DNA of 64,000 nt from DATAGF01 sp963834875 (GTDB lineage Bacteria > Actinomycetota > Thermoleophilia > Miltoncostaeales > Miltoncostaeaceae): NCBI GenBank assembly GCA_963834875.1, contig CAWIDG010000033.1, forward strand, positions 310,001-374,000. The letters run 5' to 3'. The notes under the pieces are model-generated. The model ran no database searches. It had not been told where the DNA came from and was given only the letters and a program-made list of their open reading frames with translations. Position 1 is the first letter of the stretch. Every line of letters starts with the position of its first letter. The translations under genes were made by a program, and so were the position numbers. Shown in pieces: positions 1 to 7,894 of this stretch.

Positions 1-2
1 TA

Positions 3-53
3 ATCTTCGCGCTTGTGGCCTACGCGACGTACGATCACGTCTTCGATGACTGA
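3..53 (+). CDS. C-terminus of an upstream membrane protein, probably CcmB (partial)
   Basis: Only the last 16 codons are inside the window. They encode a hydrophobic stretch (IFALVAYATY) ending in acidic residues and TGA at 51-53. The next gene starts at 46, so the two overlap, as is usual between ccmB and ccmC. In cytochrome c maturation clusters CcmB, the membrane subunit of the heme exporter, usually lies directly upstream of ccmC. The assignment rests on position and hydrophobicity, because too little sequence is present to recognise the family. Confidence 0.4.
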   Translation: MFALVAYATYDHVFDD

Positions 54-743
54 CGCGCGTCCCGGCCGGCGGCTCGCGGTCACGGGAGCGGCCACGGCGG
101 CCCTCACCGCGCTCGCCGTCTACGGGGTCTTCTTCGTCGCCCCGGAGGACGCCGACCAGGGGATCATCCAGAAGATCTTCTACTTCCACGTGGCCATCGC
201 GATCGGGTCGCTGCTCGCCTTCGCCGTCGCCTGCGTCTACGGCATCGCGCTACCTGCGGTCGCGCGACGAGCGCCACGACGAGGTCTCGTCGACTGCGGT
301 CGGCATCGGCATCGGCTTCGCGGTGCTCGTCGTCATCACGGGCTCGATCTGGGCCAAGGCGTCCTGGGGCACCTGGTGGGTCTGGACCGACCCGCGGCTG
401 GTGACCTTCCTCGTGGTGCTGCTGCTCTACGCGGCCTACTTCGTGCTGAGGTCGTCGGCGGAGGGCGAGCGGCGCGCGCGCTACTGCGCGATCTACTCGA
501 TCGCCGCCTTCGCGTCGGTGCCGTTGTCCTTCTACTCGGTCCGGGTGGCGCGCTCGTTCGTCCACCCGGTGGTGTTCACCCAGAGCGGCGCGAACATGCC
601 CGACTCGATGCTGATCTGGTTCGCCGTCAGCCAGCTGGCCGTGATCGGCGTCTTCCTCACGATCATGCAGGTGGAGCTGGCTCAGCGTCGCGCCGAGAGG
701 GCGCTGCGCGCGCATCAAGATGCGCCTCGAGGCGGCCGCGTGA
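46..743 (+). CDS. ccmC: CcmC heme-handling protein of cytochrome c maturation (frameshifted)
   Basis: Integral membrane protein that presents heme for loading onto CcmE during cytochrome c assembly. The N-terminal part (46 to about 250) has a first membrane segment and YFHVAIAIG. The second part carries the WG-WW-WTDPRL tryptophan-rich heme motif, then VFTQSGANMPDSML and further membrane helices. The parts are in different frames: dropping the extra C at 250 joins GIA to YLRSRDERHDE without a gap. A second possible +1 slip near 710 would give an ending RIKMRLEAAA and TGA at 741. Without it the frame runs on into the ccmD-like gene. Start ATG 46 overlaps the upstream stop. The break is probably a sequencing error, since everything else in the protein is conserved. 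Confidence 0.8.
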
Positions 744-919
744 GCACCGGCGCCCAGTACGTGGTCGCGGCCTACGGCGTGGTGCTGTTCGGGCTGCTGC
801 TCTACGTCGTCGTCCTCGGCCTGCGCACCGCCCGCCTGGCCCGCGAGGCCGAGCTGCTGGCGCGCCTGGTCGAGCGGGACGAGGCCCGGCCGAGCCCCGA
901 GCCGGCGGCAGCTCCATGA
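740..919 (+). CDS. CcmD-like small membrane protein
   Basis: 59-residue protein starting at GTG 740 and overlapping the inferred ccmC stop (741-743). It has one hydrophobic helix (about residues 8-28) followed by an Arg/Glu-rich helical tail and a Pro/Ala end. That is the size, position and topology of CcmD, which stabilises CcmC in the heme-handling complex. CcmD proteins have almost no conserved sequence, so identity rests on context. The same reading frame is open back into ccmC, so a fused product cannot be excluded. Confidence 0.55.
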   Translation: MSTGAQYVVAAYGVVLFGLLLYVVVLGLRTARLAREAELLARLVERDEARPSPEPAAAP

Positions 920-1605
920 GCGCGAGCCGCGTCGCCCCGGGCAGGGCCCCCGGCCCCGGCAAGGTCTTCTACCCGGCCTTCGTGGACATCGAGGGCCGGC
1001 GCTGCCTGGTCGTCGGCGGCGGCCCGGTCGCGACCGAGAAGGTCGAGAAGCTCCTGGAGCACGGCGCCGTGGTGCGGCTCGTCACGCCGGCGATGACCGG
1101 CGAGCTGGCGGCGCTGGTCGACTCCGGCGCGGTCGCCGAGCACCGGGCGCGGGGCTACCGGGCCGAGGACCTCGAGGGCTGCTTCCTGGTGATCGCCGCG
1201 ACCAACCTGGACGCGGTCAACCGCATGGTCTGGCAGGACGCCGAGGCCATGAACATGCTCTGCAACGTGGTCGACGTCCCGCCGCTGTGCAACTTCATCG
1301 TGCCCTCGATCGTGCGCCGCGGCGAGCTGGCGCTCGCGATCTCCACCGGAGGGGCGAGCCCGGTGGTGGCCAAGCACATCCGGCGCGAGCTGGAGGAGGC
1401 GTACGGGCCGGAGTGGGAGGCGCTCGTGGACCTCCTGCGCGAGTTGCGCGACGAGCTGAAGGCCCGCTACCCGGACATGCCCGGCCGCCGCGACGCGGTC
1501 GAGCGGCTCTTGGAGACCGACGTCGTGCGGCGACTCGCCGACGGCGACGACGACGGCGCGCGCGAGCTGGCGGGCCGGGTGCTGGACATCGGGGTGCGGG
1601 CATGA
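916..1605 (+). CDS. Met8/CysG-N-like precorrin-2 dehydrogenase (siroheme branch)
   Basis: NAD-dependent oxidation of precorrin-2 to sirohydrochlorin, the siroheme side of tetrapyrrole synthesis. The 229-residue protein has an N-terminal Rossmann motif (GGGPVATEKVEKLL, about residues 34-47), then VIAATN and CNVVDVPPLCNF as in Met8/CysG N-domains, and the family signature STGGASPVVAKHIR near residue 140. It lacks the methyltransferase half of CysG, and a separate CobA-HemD fusion supplies that activity two genes downstream. ATG 916 overlaps the preceding TGA (ATGA) and the stop overlaps the hemA start, so it is cotranscribed with heme genes. Confidence 0.88.
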   Translation: MSASRVAPGRAPGPGKVFYPAFVDIEGRRCLVVGGGPVATEKVEKLLEHGAVVRLVTPAMTGELAALVDSGAVAEHRARGYRAEDLEGCFLVIAATNLDAVNRMVWQDAEAMNMLCNVVDVPPLCNFIVPSIVRRGELALAISTGGASPVVAKHIRRELEEAYGPEWEALVDLLRELRDELKARYPDMPGRRDAVERLLETDVVRRLADGDDDGARELAGRVLDIGVRA

Positions 1606-2880
1606 CCCTGCTCGTCCTCGGGCTCTCCCACAAGACCGCGCCGGTCGCCCAGCGCGAGAAGGCCGCCCTGTCGGAGGCCGAGTCGCGCGCCCTGCTGCGC
1701 GACCTCACGGCGGCGGGCGCGGTCTCCGAGGCGGTCGCGCTGTTCGACCTGCAACCGCACCGAGATCTACGCGTCGGCGCCGGACCCGGCGCGGGCCGAG
1801 GACGCCCTGGCCGCCGCCCTCGTCGCCCACACCCAGATGTCGGCCGACGAGCTGGCATGCGCCCGCTACATGCTGCGGGACGACCGGGCCGCGACCCAGC
1901 TCTTCCGGGTGGCGTCGAGCCTCGACTCGATGGTCGTGGGCGAGAGCGAGATCCAGGGCCAGGTGCTCCAGGCGTGGGAGCTCGCCGCCGAGGAGGGCGC
2001 GACGGGCGCGATCCTCAACCAGCTCTTCCGCCAGGCCCTCGAGGTCGGCAAGCAGGTGCGCGCCCAGACGCGCATCGGCGCCGGCCCGGCATCGGTCTCG
2101 GCCGTGGCGGTGGAGCTCGCCGAGCAGGTCCTCGACGACCTGCCGGGGCTCCAGGTGCTGCTGGTCGGCGCCGGCCAGATGGCCGAGTCGACCGCCCGCT
2201 CGCTGGTGTCCCACGGGGTGGGCGAGGTCGTCGTCGCCAACCGCACGGTCGGCACGGCCCGCGAGCTGGCGGGCCGCGTCGGCGGGCGCGGGGTCGGGTT
2301 CGACCGCCTCGCCGAGGAGCTTCGCGAGGCCGACATCGTGATCTCCTCGACCGACGCGCCGCACGCCATCCTGCGCCGGGACGAGCTCGCGCCGGTCATG
2401 GCCGGGCGCACCGCGCGCCCGATGGTGATCGTGGACATCTCCGTGCCGCGCGACGTCGACGCCGCCGTCGCGGAGATCGAGGGCGTGTCGCTCTTCGACA
2501 TCGACGACCTCGAGCGGGTCGTCGAGACCAACCTCAACGGCCGCCGCCTCGAGGCCGAGCGCGCCGAGGGCTTCGTGATCGGCGCCGTGCAGGGGTTCTC
2601 GGCCTGGCGGCGGGGCCTGACGGCGTCGCCGGCCATCGCCTCGCTGCACGCCCGCGGGGAGGAGATCCGCCGCGCCGAGCTCGCGCGGATCGAGGCGCAG
2701 TGGGAGGGCCTGTCCGAGGCCGACCGCGAGCGGCTCGAGGCCCTGACGAAGGGCATCGTCAACAAGCTGCTGCACGAGCCCACGGTCCGCGTGCGCGCCG
2801 CGGCCGAGGACGGCGACGCCCTGAGGCACCTGGAGAGCCTGCGCCACCTCTTCGCCCTCGAGGCGCCGACCGGGCCCTGA
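1602..2880 (+). CDS. hemA: Glutamyl-tRNA reductase HemA (frameshifted near 1743)
   Basis: First committed step of the C5 heme pathway: NADPH-dependent reduction of Glu-tRNA to glutamate-1-semialdehyde. The N-terminus MTLLVLGLSHKTAPV is in one frame. From SADELACARYML onward the protein is in the next frame. Removing one T of the TT at 1743-1744 restores STCNRTEIYA, which contains the catalytic Cys of the family. Downstream are SSLDSMVVGESEIQGQ, the NADP-binding GAGQMAESTARSL and the dimerisation domain ending near 2880. Length with the repair is about 425 residues, normal for HemA. Start ATG 1602 overlaps the previous stop. Confidence 0.9.
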
Positions 2881-2896
2881 CGGCGGGACGGCGGCC

Positions 2897-3778
2897 GTCC
2901 GCCTGATCCTCGCGACCCGGCGCTCGCCCCTGGCGCTCGCCCAGACCGAGCTCGTGGCCGCGCGCCTGCGGGCGGCCGGGCACGAGCCCGAGCCGCTGCC
3001 GCTCACCACGACCGGCGACCGCTGGAGCGCCGCGGACAGGGCGCCGGCCCCCGACCGGGGCCTGTTCGTCATGGAGCTCGAGGAGGCGCTGCTGGACGGC
3101 CGGGCCCACCTCGCCGTGCACTCGGCCAAGGACCTGCCGGGCGAGCTCCCGCCGGGCCTCGCGGTCGTGGCCGTGCCGCCGCGCGAGGACCCGCGCGACG
3201 TGCTCGTCGGCCCCGAGGCGGGCCTCGAGGGACTCGCCGCGGGCGCCCGCGTCGCGACCGGGAGCCCCCGGCGGGCCGCCCAGGTCCTGGCGGCGCGGCC
3301 CGACGTGGAGATCGTGCCGATCCGCGGCAACGTCGGGACGAGGCTGGAGAAGCTCGCGCGCGGCGAGGCCGACGCGCTGGTGCTCGCGGCTGCGGGGCTG
3401 CGCCGCCTCGGCCTCTGGCCTCGCGGGACGACGCCGCTGCCGGCCGGCGTCTGCACCCCCGCCCCGGGGCAGGGCCTCCTGGCCGTCGAGGGCCGCGCCG
3501 GCGATGCGGGGGTCGCCGAGGCGGCGGCGGCCCTCGACGACCCCTCCGCCCATGCCTGCCTGCGCGCCGAGCGGGCGTTCCTCCAGGCCCTCGGGGGGGG
3601 CTGCATGAGGCCCGTGGGGGCGCTCTGCGCCGCCGAGGGCGACCGCCTGGCCCTCATCGCCTTCGCGGGCACGGAGGACGGCCGCGCGGCCGAGCGCGCG
3701 GCGCGGGACGGGTTCGCGGCCGACCCCGAGGCCCTCGGCCGCGAGGCCGCGGCGGCGCTGTCGGCGCTCTCGCGGTGA
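2897..3778 (+). CDS. hemC: Porphobilinogen deaminase HemC (start codon unclear)
   Basis: Polymerises four porphobilinogen units to hydroxymethylbilane. The frame contains RLILATRRSPLALAQTELVA at the N-terminus, VHSAKDLP (substrate-binding Lys/Asp region), TGSPRRAAQ, RGNVGTRLEKL and the dipyrromethane cofactor Cys in GGGCMRPVGA. No ATG, GTG or TTG precedes the conserved start. The codon where homologs begin is GTC at 2897, with CTG at 2903. The first ordinary start is GTG at 2954, which would delete the essential first strand. A base error in the start or a rare initiation codon is likely. It lies 16 bp after hemA, and its stop overlaps the cobA-hemD start. Confidence 0.88.
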   Translation, partial: VRLILATRRSPLALAQTELVAARLRAAGHEPEPLPLTTTGDRWSAADRAPAPDRGLFVMELEEALLDGRAHLAVHSAKDLPGELPPGLAVVAVPPREDPRDVLVGPEAGLEGLAAGARVATGSPRRAAQVLAARPDVEIVPIRGNVGTRLEKLARGEADALVLAAAGLRRLGLWPRGTTPLPAGVCTPAPGQGLLAVEGRAGDAGVAEAAAALDDPSAHACLRAERAFLQALGGGCMRPVGALCAAEGDRLALIAFAGTEDGRAAERAARDGFAADPEALGREAAAALSALSR

Positions 3779-5295
3779 GCCGCGCGAGCGGCATCGTCCA
3801 CCTCGTGGGCGCCGGGCCCGGCGCGCCGGGCCTGATCACCGTGGCCGGCCGCGAGGCCCTGGAGCGGGCCGACGTGGTCGTGTACGACCGCCTGGGCACC
3901 GAGGGCCTGCTCCCCCTCTGCCGCCCGGCCGCCGAGCTGGTCGACGCGGGCAAGGCCCCCGGGCGGGCGGCGATGTCCCAGGACGAGATCAACGCGGCCC
4001 TCGTGGAGCACGGCCGCGGCGGGCGCCGGGTGGTGCGCCTCAAGGGCGGCGACCCCTTCGTGTTCGGGCGCGGGGGCGAGGAGGCCGAGGCCCTCGCGGC
4101 CGCCGGCGTCCCGTTCGAGGTGGTCCCCGGGGTGACCAGCGCGATCGCCGCGCCCGCCGCGGCGGGGGTCCCGGTCACCCACCGCGGGCTCGCGACCTCG
4201 TTCACCGTGGTGACCGGCCACGAGGACCCCGGCAAGCCCTCCGAGCAGACCGATTGGGCGGCGCTCGCCAGGGTGCCGGGGACGCTGGTGGTGCTGATGG
4301 GCATGGGCCGTCTCGGCGACATCGCCGACGCCCTGATGGCGGCGGGCCGTCCGCGGGACGAGCCCGCGGCGGCGGTCCAGTGGGGCACGACGCCGCGCCA
4401 GCGCAGCGTGGCGGCCACCGTCGGGACGCTCGCGGCACGGGTCGAGGAGGCCGGGCTCGGCCCCCCGTCGGTGATCGTCGTCGGGCCGGTCGCCGGGCTG
4501 GCGGCGACGATCGGGGCGGAGGCGGCGCGCCCGCTCGCCGGCCGGCGCGTCGTCGTGACCCGCGCCCGCGCCCAGGCGAGCGAGCTGTCCGAGCGCCTGC
4601 GCGCGCTCGGGGCGGCGGTGACGGAGCTGCCCGCGATCCGCATCGAGCGGCTGCCGGAGCGGCCGGAGCTCGCCTCGGCGCTCGAGGGCCTGGGCGACTA
4701 CGGCCTGGTCGTGCTGACGAGCGTCAACGGCGTGGACGCCCTCTTCGACGCGCTGGCCGCCCGGGGCCGCGACGCCCGCGCGCTGTCCGCGGCGGCGACG
4801 GTCGTCGCGATCGGCCCGGCGACCGCCGAGCGCCTGGCGCGGCGGGGGGTGCGCGCCGACGTGGTCCCCGAGCGCTTCGTCGCGGAGGGGGTGCTCGAGG
4901 CGCTCGCCGGCGTGCGCCTCGAGGGGGTGCGCGCGCTCGTCGCGCGAGCGGCGGGGTCGCGGCCCGAGCTCGTCGACGGCCTGGAGCGGCTCGGCGCCCG
5001 GGTTGACGAGGTGCTGCTCTACGAGGCGGTGCCGGAGCCCGCCGACCCGGCCGCCGTCGCGGAGGCGCTCGGCGCGGACTACCTCACGTTCACCGCCTCC
5101 TCGACGGTCCGCGCCTTCGCCCGGCTGCTCGGCGACGCCGACAGGGCGCGCCTCGCGGACGGCGGCCCGAGGGTGGTCTCGATCGGCCCGGTGACCAGCG
5201 CGACCGCCCGCGAGGAGGGGCTGCGCGTCGCCGCCGAGGCCGCCGAGCACACGATCCCGGGCCTCGTGGCCGCGCTGCTCGACGATGCCGGCTGA
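3775..5295 (+). CDS. Uroporphyrinogen-III C-methyltransferase / uroporphyrinogen-III synthase fusion
   Basis: Bifunctional 506-residue protein. Residues 1 to about 250 are a CobA-type SAM methyltransferase: VHLVGAGPGAPGLIT, VVVYDRL, RLKGGDPFVFGRGGEE, VVPGVTSAIAAPA, PVTHRG and VTGHE are diagnostic. Residues about 255-506 are HemD (uroporphyrinogen-III synthase): RRVVVTRARAQASELSERL, VLTSVNGV, AIGPATAERL and FTASSTVRAF. One chain therefore closes hydroxymethylbilane to uroporphyrinogen III and methylates it to precorrin-2, the substrate of the Met8-like enzyme encoded upstream. GTG 3775 overlaps the hemC stop. The fusion is common in actinobacteria and firmicutes. Confidence 0.93.
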   Translation: MSRASGIVHLVGAGPGAPGLITVAGREALERADVVVYDRLGTEGLLPLCRPAAELVDAGKAPGRAAMSQDEINAALVEHGRGGRRVVRLKGGDPFVFGRGGEEAEALAAAGVPFEVVPGVTSAIAAPAAAGVPVTHRGLATSFTVVTGHEDPGKPSEQTDWAALARVPGTLVVLMGMGRLGDIADALMAAGRPRDEPAAAVQWGTTPRQRSVAATVGTLAARVEEAGLGPPSVIVVGPVAGLAATIGAEAARPLAGRRVVVTRARAQASELSERLRALGAAVTELPAIRIERLPERPELASALEGLGDYGLVVLTSVNGVDALFDALAARGRDARALSAAATVVAIGPATAERLARRGVRADVVPERFVAEGVLEALAGVRLEGVRALVARAAGSRPELVDGLERLGARVDEVLLYEAVPEPADPAAVAEALGADYLTFTASSTVRAFARLLGDADRARLADGGPRVVSIGPVTSATAREEGLRVAAEAAEHTIPGLVAALLDDAG

Positions 5296-6088
5296 GCGGC
5301 CGGTCGTCGCCCTGCTCACCGACTACGGGCCGGGCAGCGAGCACGTCGGGGCGCTCCACGCGGTCGTCGCCGCGGGCTGCCCGGCCGCCGACCGCATCGA
5401 CCTGGCCCACGACCTGCCGCCGGGCGACATCCGCGCCGGCGCCGTGCTGCTCCGGCGGCTCGCCCCGCTCGCGCCGCGCGCCGTGGTCGTGGCCGTGGTC
5501 GACCCGGGCGTCGGTGGCGGCCGGCGGGCCGTGGCCGTGGCGCTCGCCTCGGGAGGCGCCCTGGTGGGGCCCGACAACGGCCTCCTCGGCCTCGCCGCCC
5601 GCGACCTCGGCGCGCGGGCGGCCGTCGTCCTCCCGCCGCTGCCCGCCGGCGCTCCGGCCACGTTCCACGGCCGCGATCTGCTCGCGCCCGCCGCCGCGCG
5701 CCTGGCGTCGGGCATCCCCCTGGCCGAGCTGGGCGACCCGGCGGACCCGGCGACCCTGGCCGAGGCCGATCTGCCGCCGCCGGAGGTCGCTCCCGGGAGG
5801 CTGCGCGCGACGGCCGTCGTCGTCGATCGCTTCGGCAACGTCGAGCTGCTGGCCGGCGCGGGCGACCTCGAGCGCGCGGGCTTCGCCCCCGGCGACCGCA
5901 TCTCCGCCGCGACCGGCGAGCGCCGCCATCCCGCGACCGTCGCGAGGGCCTTCGGCGACGTCCCCCGCAAGGGGATGATCGTGCACGTCGACAGCCACGG
6001 CCTGGTGGCCCTCGCGGTGAACGGCGGCAGCGCCGCCGCCCGCCTGCCGGCATCGGCCGGCGACGGGGTCACCCTCGCGCGCTGGTGA
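5285..6088 (+). CDS. SAM hydrolase / SAM hydroxide adenosyltransferase (DUF62)
   Basis: The 267-residue protein begins VVALLTDYGPGSEHVGALHAV, the N-terminal motif of the DUF62 family, and continues with VVDPGVGGGRRAVAVAL, VGPDNGLL, TFHGRDLLAPAAA and VVVDRFGNVELL. Members split S-adenosylmethionine to adenosine and methionine using hydroxide, and related fluorinases and chlorinases use halide. I see nothing that favours halide use. ATG 5285 lies inside the end of cobA-hemD (11-bp overlap), so it is cotranscribed with a SAM-consuming methyltransferase. Its 3' end overlaps the convergent ATP-grasp gene by 20 bp. Confidence 0.88.
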   Translation: MPAERPVVALLTDYGPGSEHVGALHAVVAAGCPAADRIDLAHDLPPGDIRAGAVLLRRLAPLAPRAVVVAVVDPGVGGGRRAVAVALASGGALVGPDNGLLGLAARDLGARAAVVLPPLPAGAPATFHGRDLLAPAAARLASGIPLAELGDPADPATLAEADLPPPEVAPGRLRATAVVVDRFGNVELLAGAGDLERAGFAPGDRISAATGERRHPATVARAFGDVPRKGMIVHVDSHGLVALAVNGGSAAARLPASAGDGVTLARW

Positions 6089-6941
6089 GCCTCGCGGCGA
6101 TGGCGGCGGCCAGGCGGTCGGCGGCGGCCGGGGCGTGGGCGAGGAACAGCGAGGGCTCGAGCAGCTCGAGCTCGATGACGAGCGGCGCGCCGTCCGGGCC
6201 GGGCACGAGGTCCACCCGGGCGTAGAGCAGGCCCTCCGGGCCGCCGGGCACGGCCTCGAGCGCCGCGCGGGCCACCTCGCGCTCGGCCGCCGTGGCGGCC
6301 GCGGGCGCGATCGCCTCCTCCACGAACAGGCCGCCCACCACCTCCAGGCCGGGCACCAGCATCGGGCCCTTCCGGACGGCGTGGCTGAACGCGCCCCCGA
6401 TGTGGACCATCGCGGTCTCGCCCGCCTCCTCGACGGCAGCGAGGTACGGCTGCGCCATCGCCGCCCGGCCGTCGGCGTGCAGGCGCGAGACGTGCGCCTC
6501 GGCGTCGGCGCGGCGCCCGGCCGGATAGCGGTCGGTGTCCAGCGACCCGGCCGAGACGACCGGCTTGACGACGACCTCTCCCTCGGGCCAGGCCATCGCG
6601 TCCCCGGGCGCGGCGAAGGCCGTGGGGACGACGGGGACGCCGGCCAGGGCGAGCTCGGCGAGGTAGCCCTTGTCGCTGCTCCAGCGCAGGATCGCCGGCG
6701 GGTTGAGCAGGAGCGTGACCGCGTCGACCGCCTCGGCCCAGGCGAGCAGCTCCGCCCGCCGCCGCGGGTAGTCCCAGACCGACCGGACCACCGCGAGGCC
6801 GAACCGGCTCCAGTCGACCGCGGGGTCGTCCCACTCCACCACCTCGCGGGGGATGCCGCGCCGCTCCAGGGCCGCGGTGAGCGGCGGCAGGTCCTCGTCG
6901 AGGCCGCGCGCGACCGACGCCGTGACCAGCGCGACGGTCAT
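6069..6941 (-). CDS. ATP-grasp domain protein
   Basis: 290-residue protein with a RimK/glutathione-synthetase-like ATP-grasp layout: N-terminal Rossmann-like region with RSVWDYPRRRAELLAW, then LLNPPAILRWSSDKGYLAEL, GEVVVKPVVSAGSLDT (ATP-binding Lys), FVEEAI-like lid and LYARVDLVPGPDGAPLVIELELLEPSLFL (metal-binding Asp and Glu). Members of this subfamily are widespread, but their substrates are mostly unknown. It overlaps the GNAT gene by 4 bp (ATGA) and is translated after it, so the pair may act on one substrate; that is inference. Confidence 0.8.
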   Translation of the reverse strand: MTVALVTASVARGLDEDLPPLTAALERRGIPREVVEWDDPAVDWSRFGLAVVRSVWDYPRRRAELLAWAEAVDAVTLLLNPPAILRWSSDKGYLAELALAGVPVVPTAFAAPGDAMAWPEGEVVVKPVVSAGSLDTDRYPAGRRADAEAHVSRLHADGRAAMAQPYLAAVEEAGETAMVHIGGAFSHAVRKGPMLVPGLEVVGGLFVEEAIAPAAATAAEREVARAALEAVPGGPEGLLYARVDLVPGPDGAPLVIELELLEPSLFLAHAPAAADRLAAAIAARLTSARG

Positions 6942-7483
6942 GCGGCGGGCCGCCGCGACCGCCACTCCTCGCGGGTCTGCCCCCAGATCTCGACCGGCAT
7001 CGCCAAGGGCTCCGGCAGGCGGCCCCGGCCCCGCCGGCTGGCCCCGAGCCGCTCGGCCACCCGGATCGAGGCGGCGTTGGCAGGCTCGATGCAGTGGATC
7101 ACCTCGGCCCAGCCGAGGACGTCGAAGGCCCAGTCCACGGCGGCGGCCGACCCCTCCGTCGCGTAGCCCCGCCCCCAGCGGGATCGCACGATCCCCCAGC
7201 CCACCTCGGGCCCCGGCCAGCCCTCCGGCATCCACGGCCCCAGGCGGCCCACCCAGGCGCCGGTGTCGCGCTCGAGCACCGAGAACATCCCGAACCCCTG
7301 GATCTCCCATGCCCCCGCGACCGTGAGGAACCCGCGCCACGCCATCGCGCGCGACAGGGGCCCGCCGATCCAGCGCGCGGCCTCCGGGTCGGCCATGAAC
7401 TCGGCCCACGGCTCGAAGTCCTCGGCCCGCGGCGGGCGCAGGAGGAGGCGCTGGGTCTCGATGCGGACGTCCCCGCGGCCCAT
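6938..7483 (-). CDS. GNAT N-acetyltransferase, RimJ/RimL type
   Basis: 181 residues with the RimJ/RimL layout: TQRLLLRPPRAEDFEPWAEF at the N-terminus, GFGMFSVLERDTGAWVGRLG, the acetyl-CoA pyrophosphate loop RSRWGRGYATEG, and the C-terminal ANAASIRVAERLGA. It transfers acetyl from acetyl-CoA to an amine; the target is unknown. The ATG at 7483 is preceded, 7 bases away, by TAGTCT (minus strand), with no room for a Shine-Dalgarno sequence, so it heads a probably leaderless GNAT/ATP-grasp transcript. Confidence 0.85.
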   Translation of the reverse strand: MGRGDVRIETQRLLLRPPRAEDFEPWAEFMADPEAARWIGGPLSRAMAWRGFLTVAGAWEIQGFGMFSVLERDTGAWVGRLGPWMPEGWPGPEVGWGIVRSRWGRGYATEGSAAAVDWAFDVLGWAEVIHCIEPANAASIRVAERLGASRRGRGRLPEPLAMPVEIWGQTREEWRSRRPAA

Positions 7484-7490
7484 GTCGCAG

Positions 7491-7496
7491 AGACTA
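7491..7496 (-). promoter_or_regulatory. -10 element TAGTCT, leaderless promoter of the GNAT gene
   Basis: On the minus strand TAGTCT ends 7 bases before the ATG at 7483. It fits the TAGNNT element seen before many first genes in this window. No convincing -35 box is visible. Confidence 0.5.
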
Positions 7497-7596
7497 GGGC
7501 TGGATCGTGGTGACGGACCCGACCCCGTCGGTGACCCAACCCCCCAAACAGCCCGCCGCGGGCGGTGCTCGGGTCAGCCGTAGTTGTCGGCGCCGA

Positions 7597-7812
7597 TCAG
7601 TCGCGCAGGTCGTCGGTGATCTCATCGGCGAGGAGGCTGACGGTTCCCTCGGTGTGATTGGCGACGTGGGCGGCGATGGGGGACGGGCCGGCGTTGTGGA
7701 TGACCACGAAGCCCTCCCGGGGCGGCGCTGGCGCGACCGCGCCCGCTACGGCGGGCAGCGTCGGGACGGCGACCGCGGCGACGGCGGCGGTGATGGCGAA
7801 TGCTCGGATCAT
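7597..7812 (-). CDS. Small secreted protein, unknown function
   Basis: 71-residue protein with start ATG 7812: short basic N-terminus (MIRAF), a hydrophobic Ala/Val core to about residue 25 and a plausible signal peptidase site near VAGAVA, then about 45 residues without Cys. It resembles many small exported actinobacterial proteins, and I recognise no domain. It stands alone between the GNAT gene and the CDF transporter. Reading frame, signal peptide and codon use make it a credible gene. Confidence 0.5.
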   Translation of the reverse strand: MIRAFAITAAVAAVAVPTLPAVAGAVAPAPPREGFVVIHNAGPSPIAAHVANHTEGTVSLLADEITDDLRD

Positions 7813-7894
7813 GGTGCCGTGACGACCCGGGCCGAGGGCCCCGGGCCCGGCGGCTGCCATCGAGGTGGGCCGGGGCGGCCGCACGAGCGCGACG

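Noticed and set aside
2954..3778. HemC starting at GTG 2954
   Set aside because: It would remove the conserved RLILATRRSPLALAQTELV start.
1705..5319. 1204-residue open frame on the minus strand through the hem genes
   Set aside because: It is the antisense of hemA, hemC and cobA-hemD, Arg/Gly/His-rich, with no domain. Such shadows are common in GC-rich DNA.
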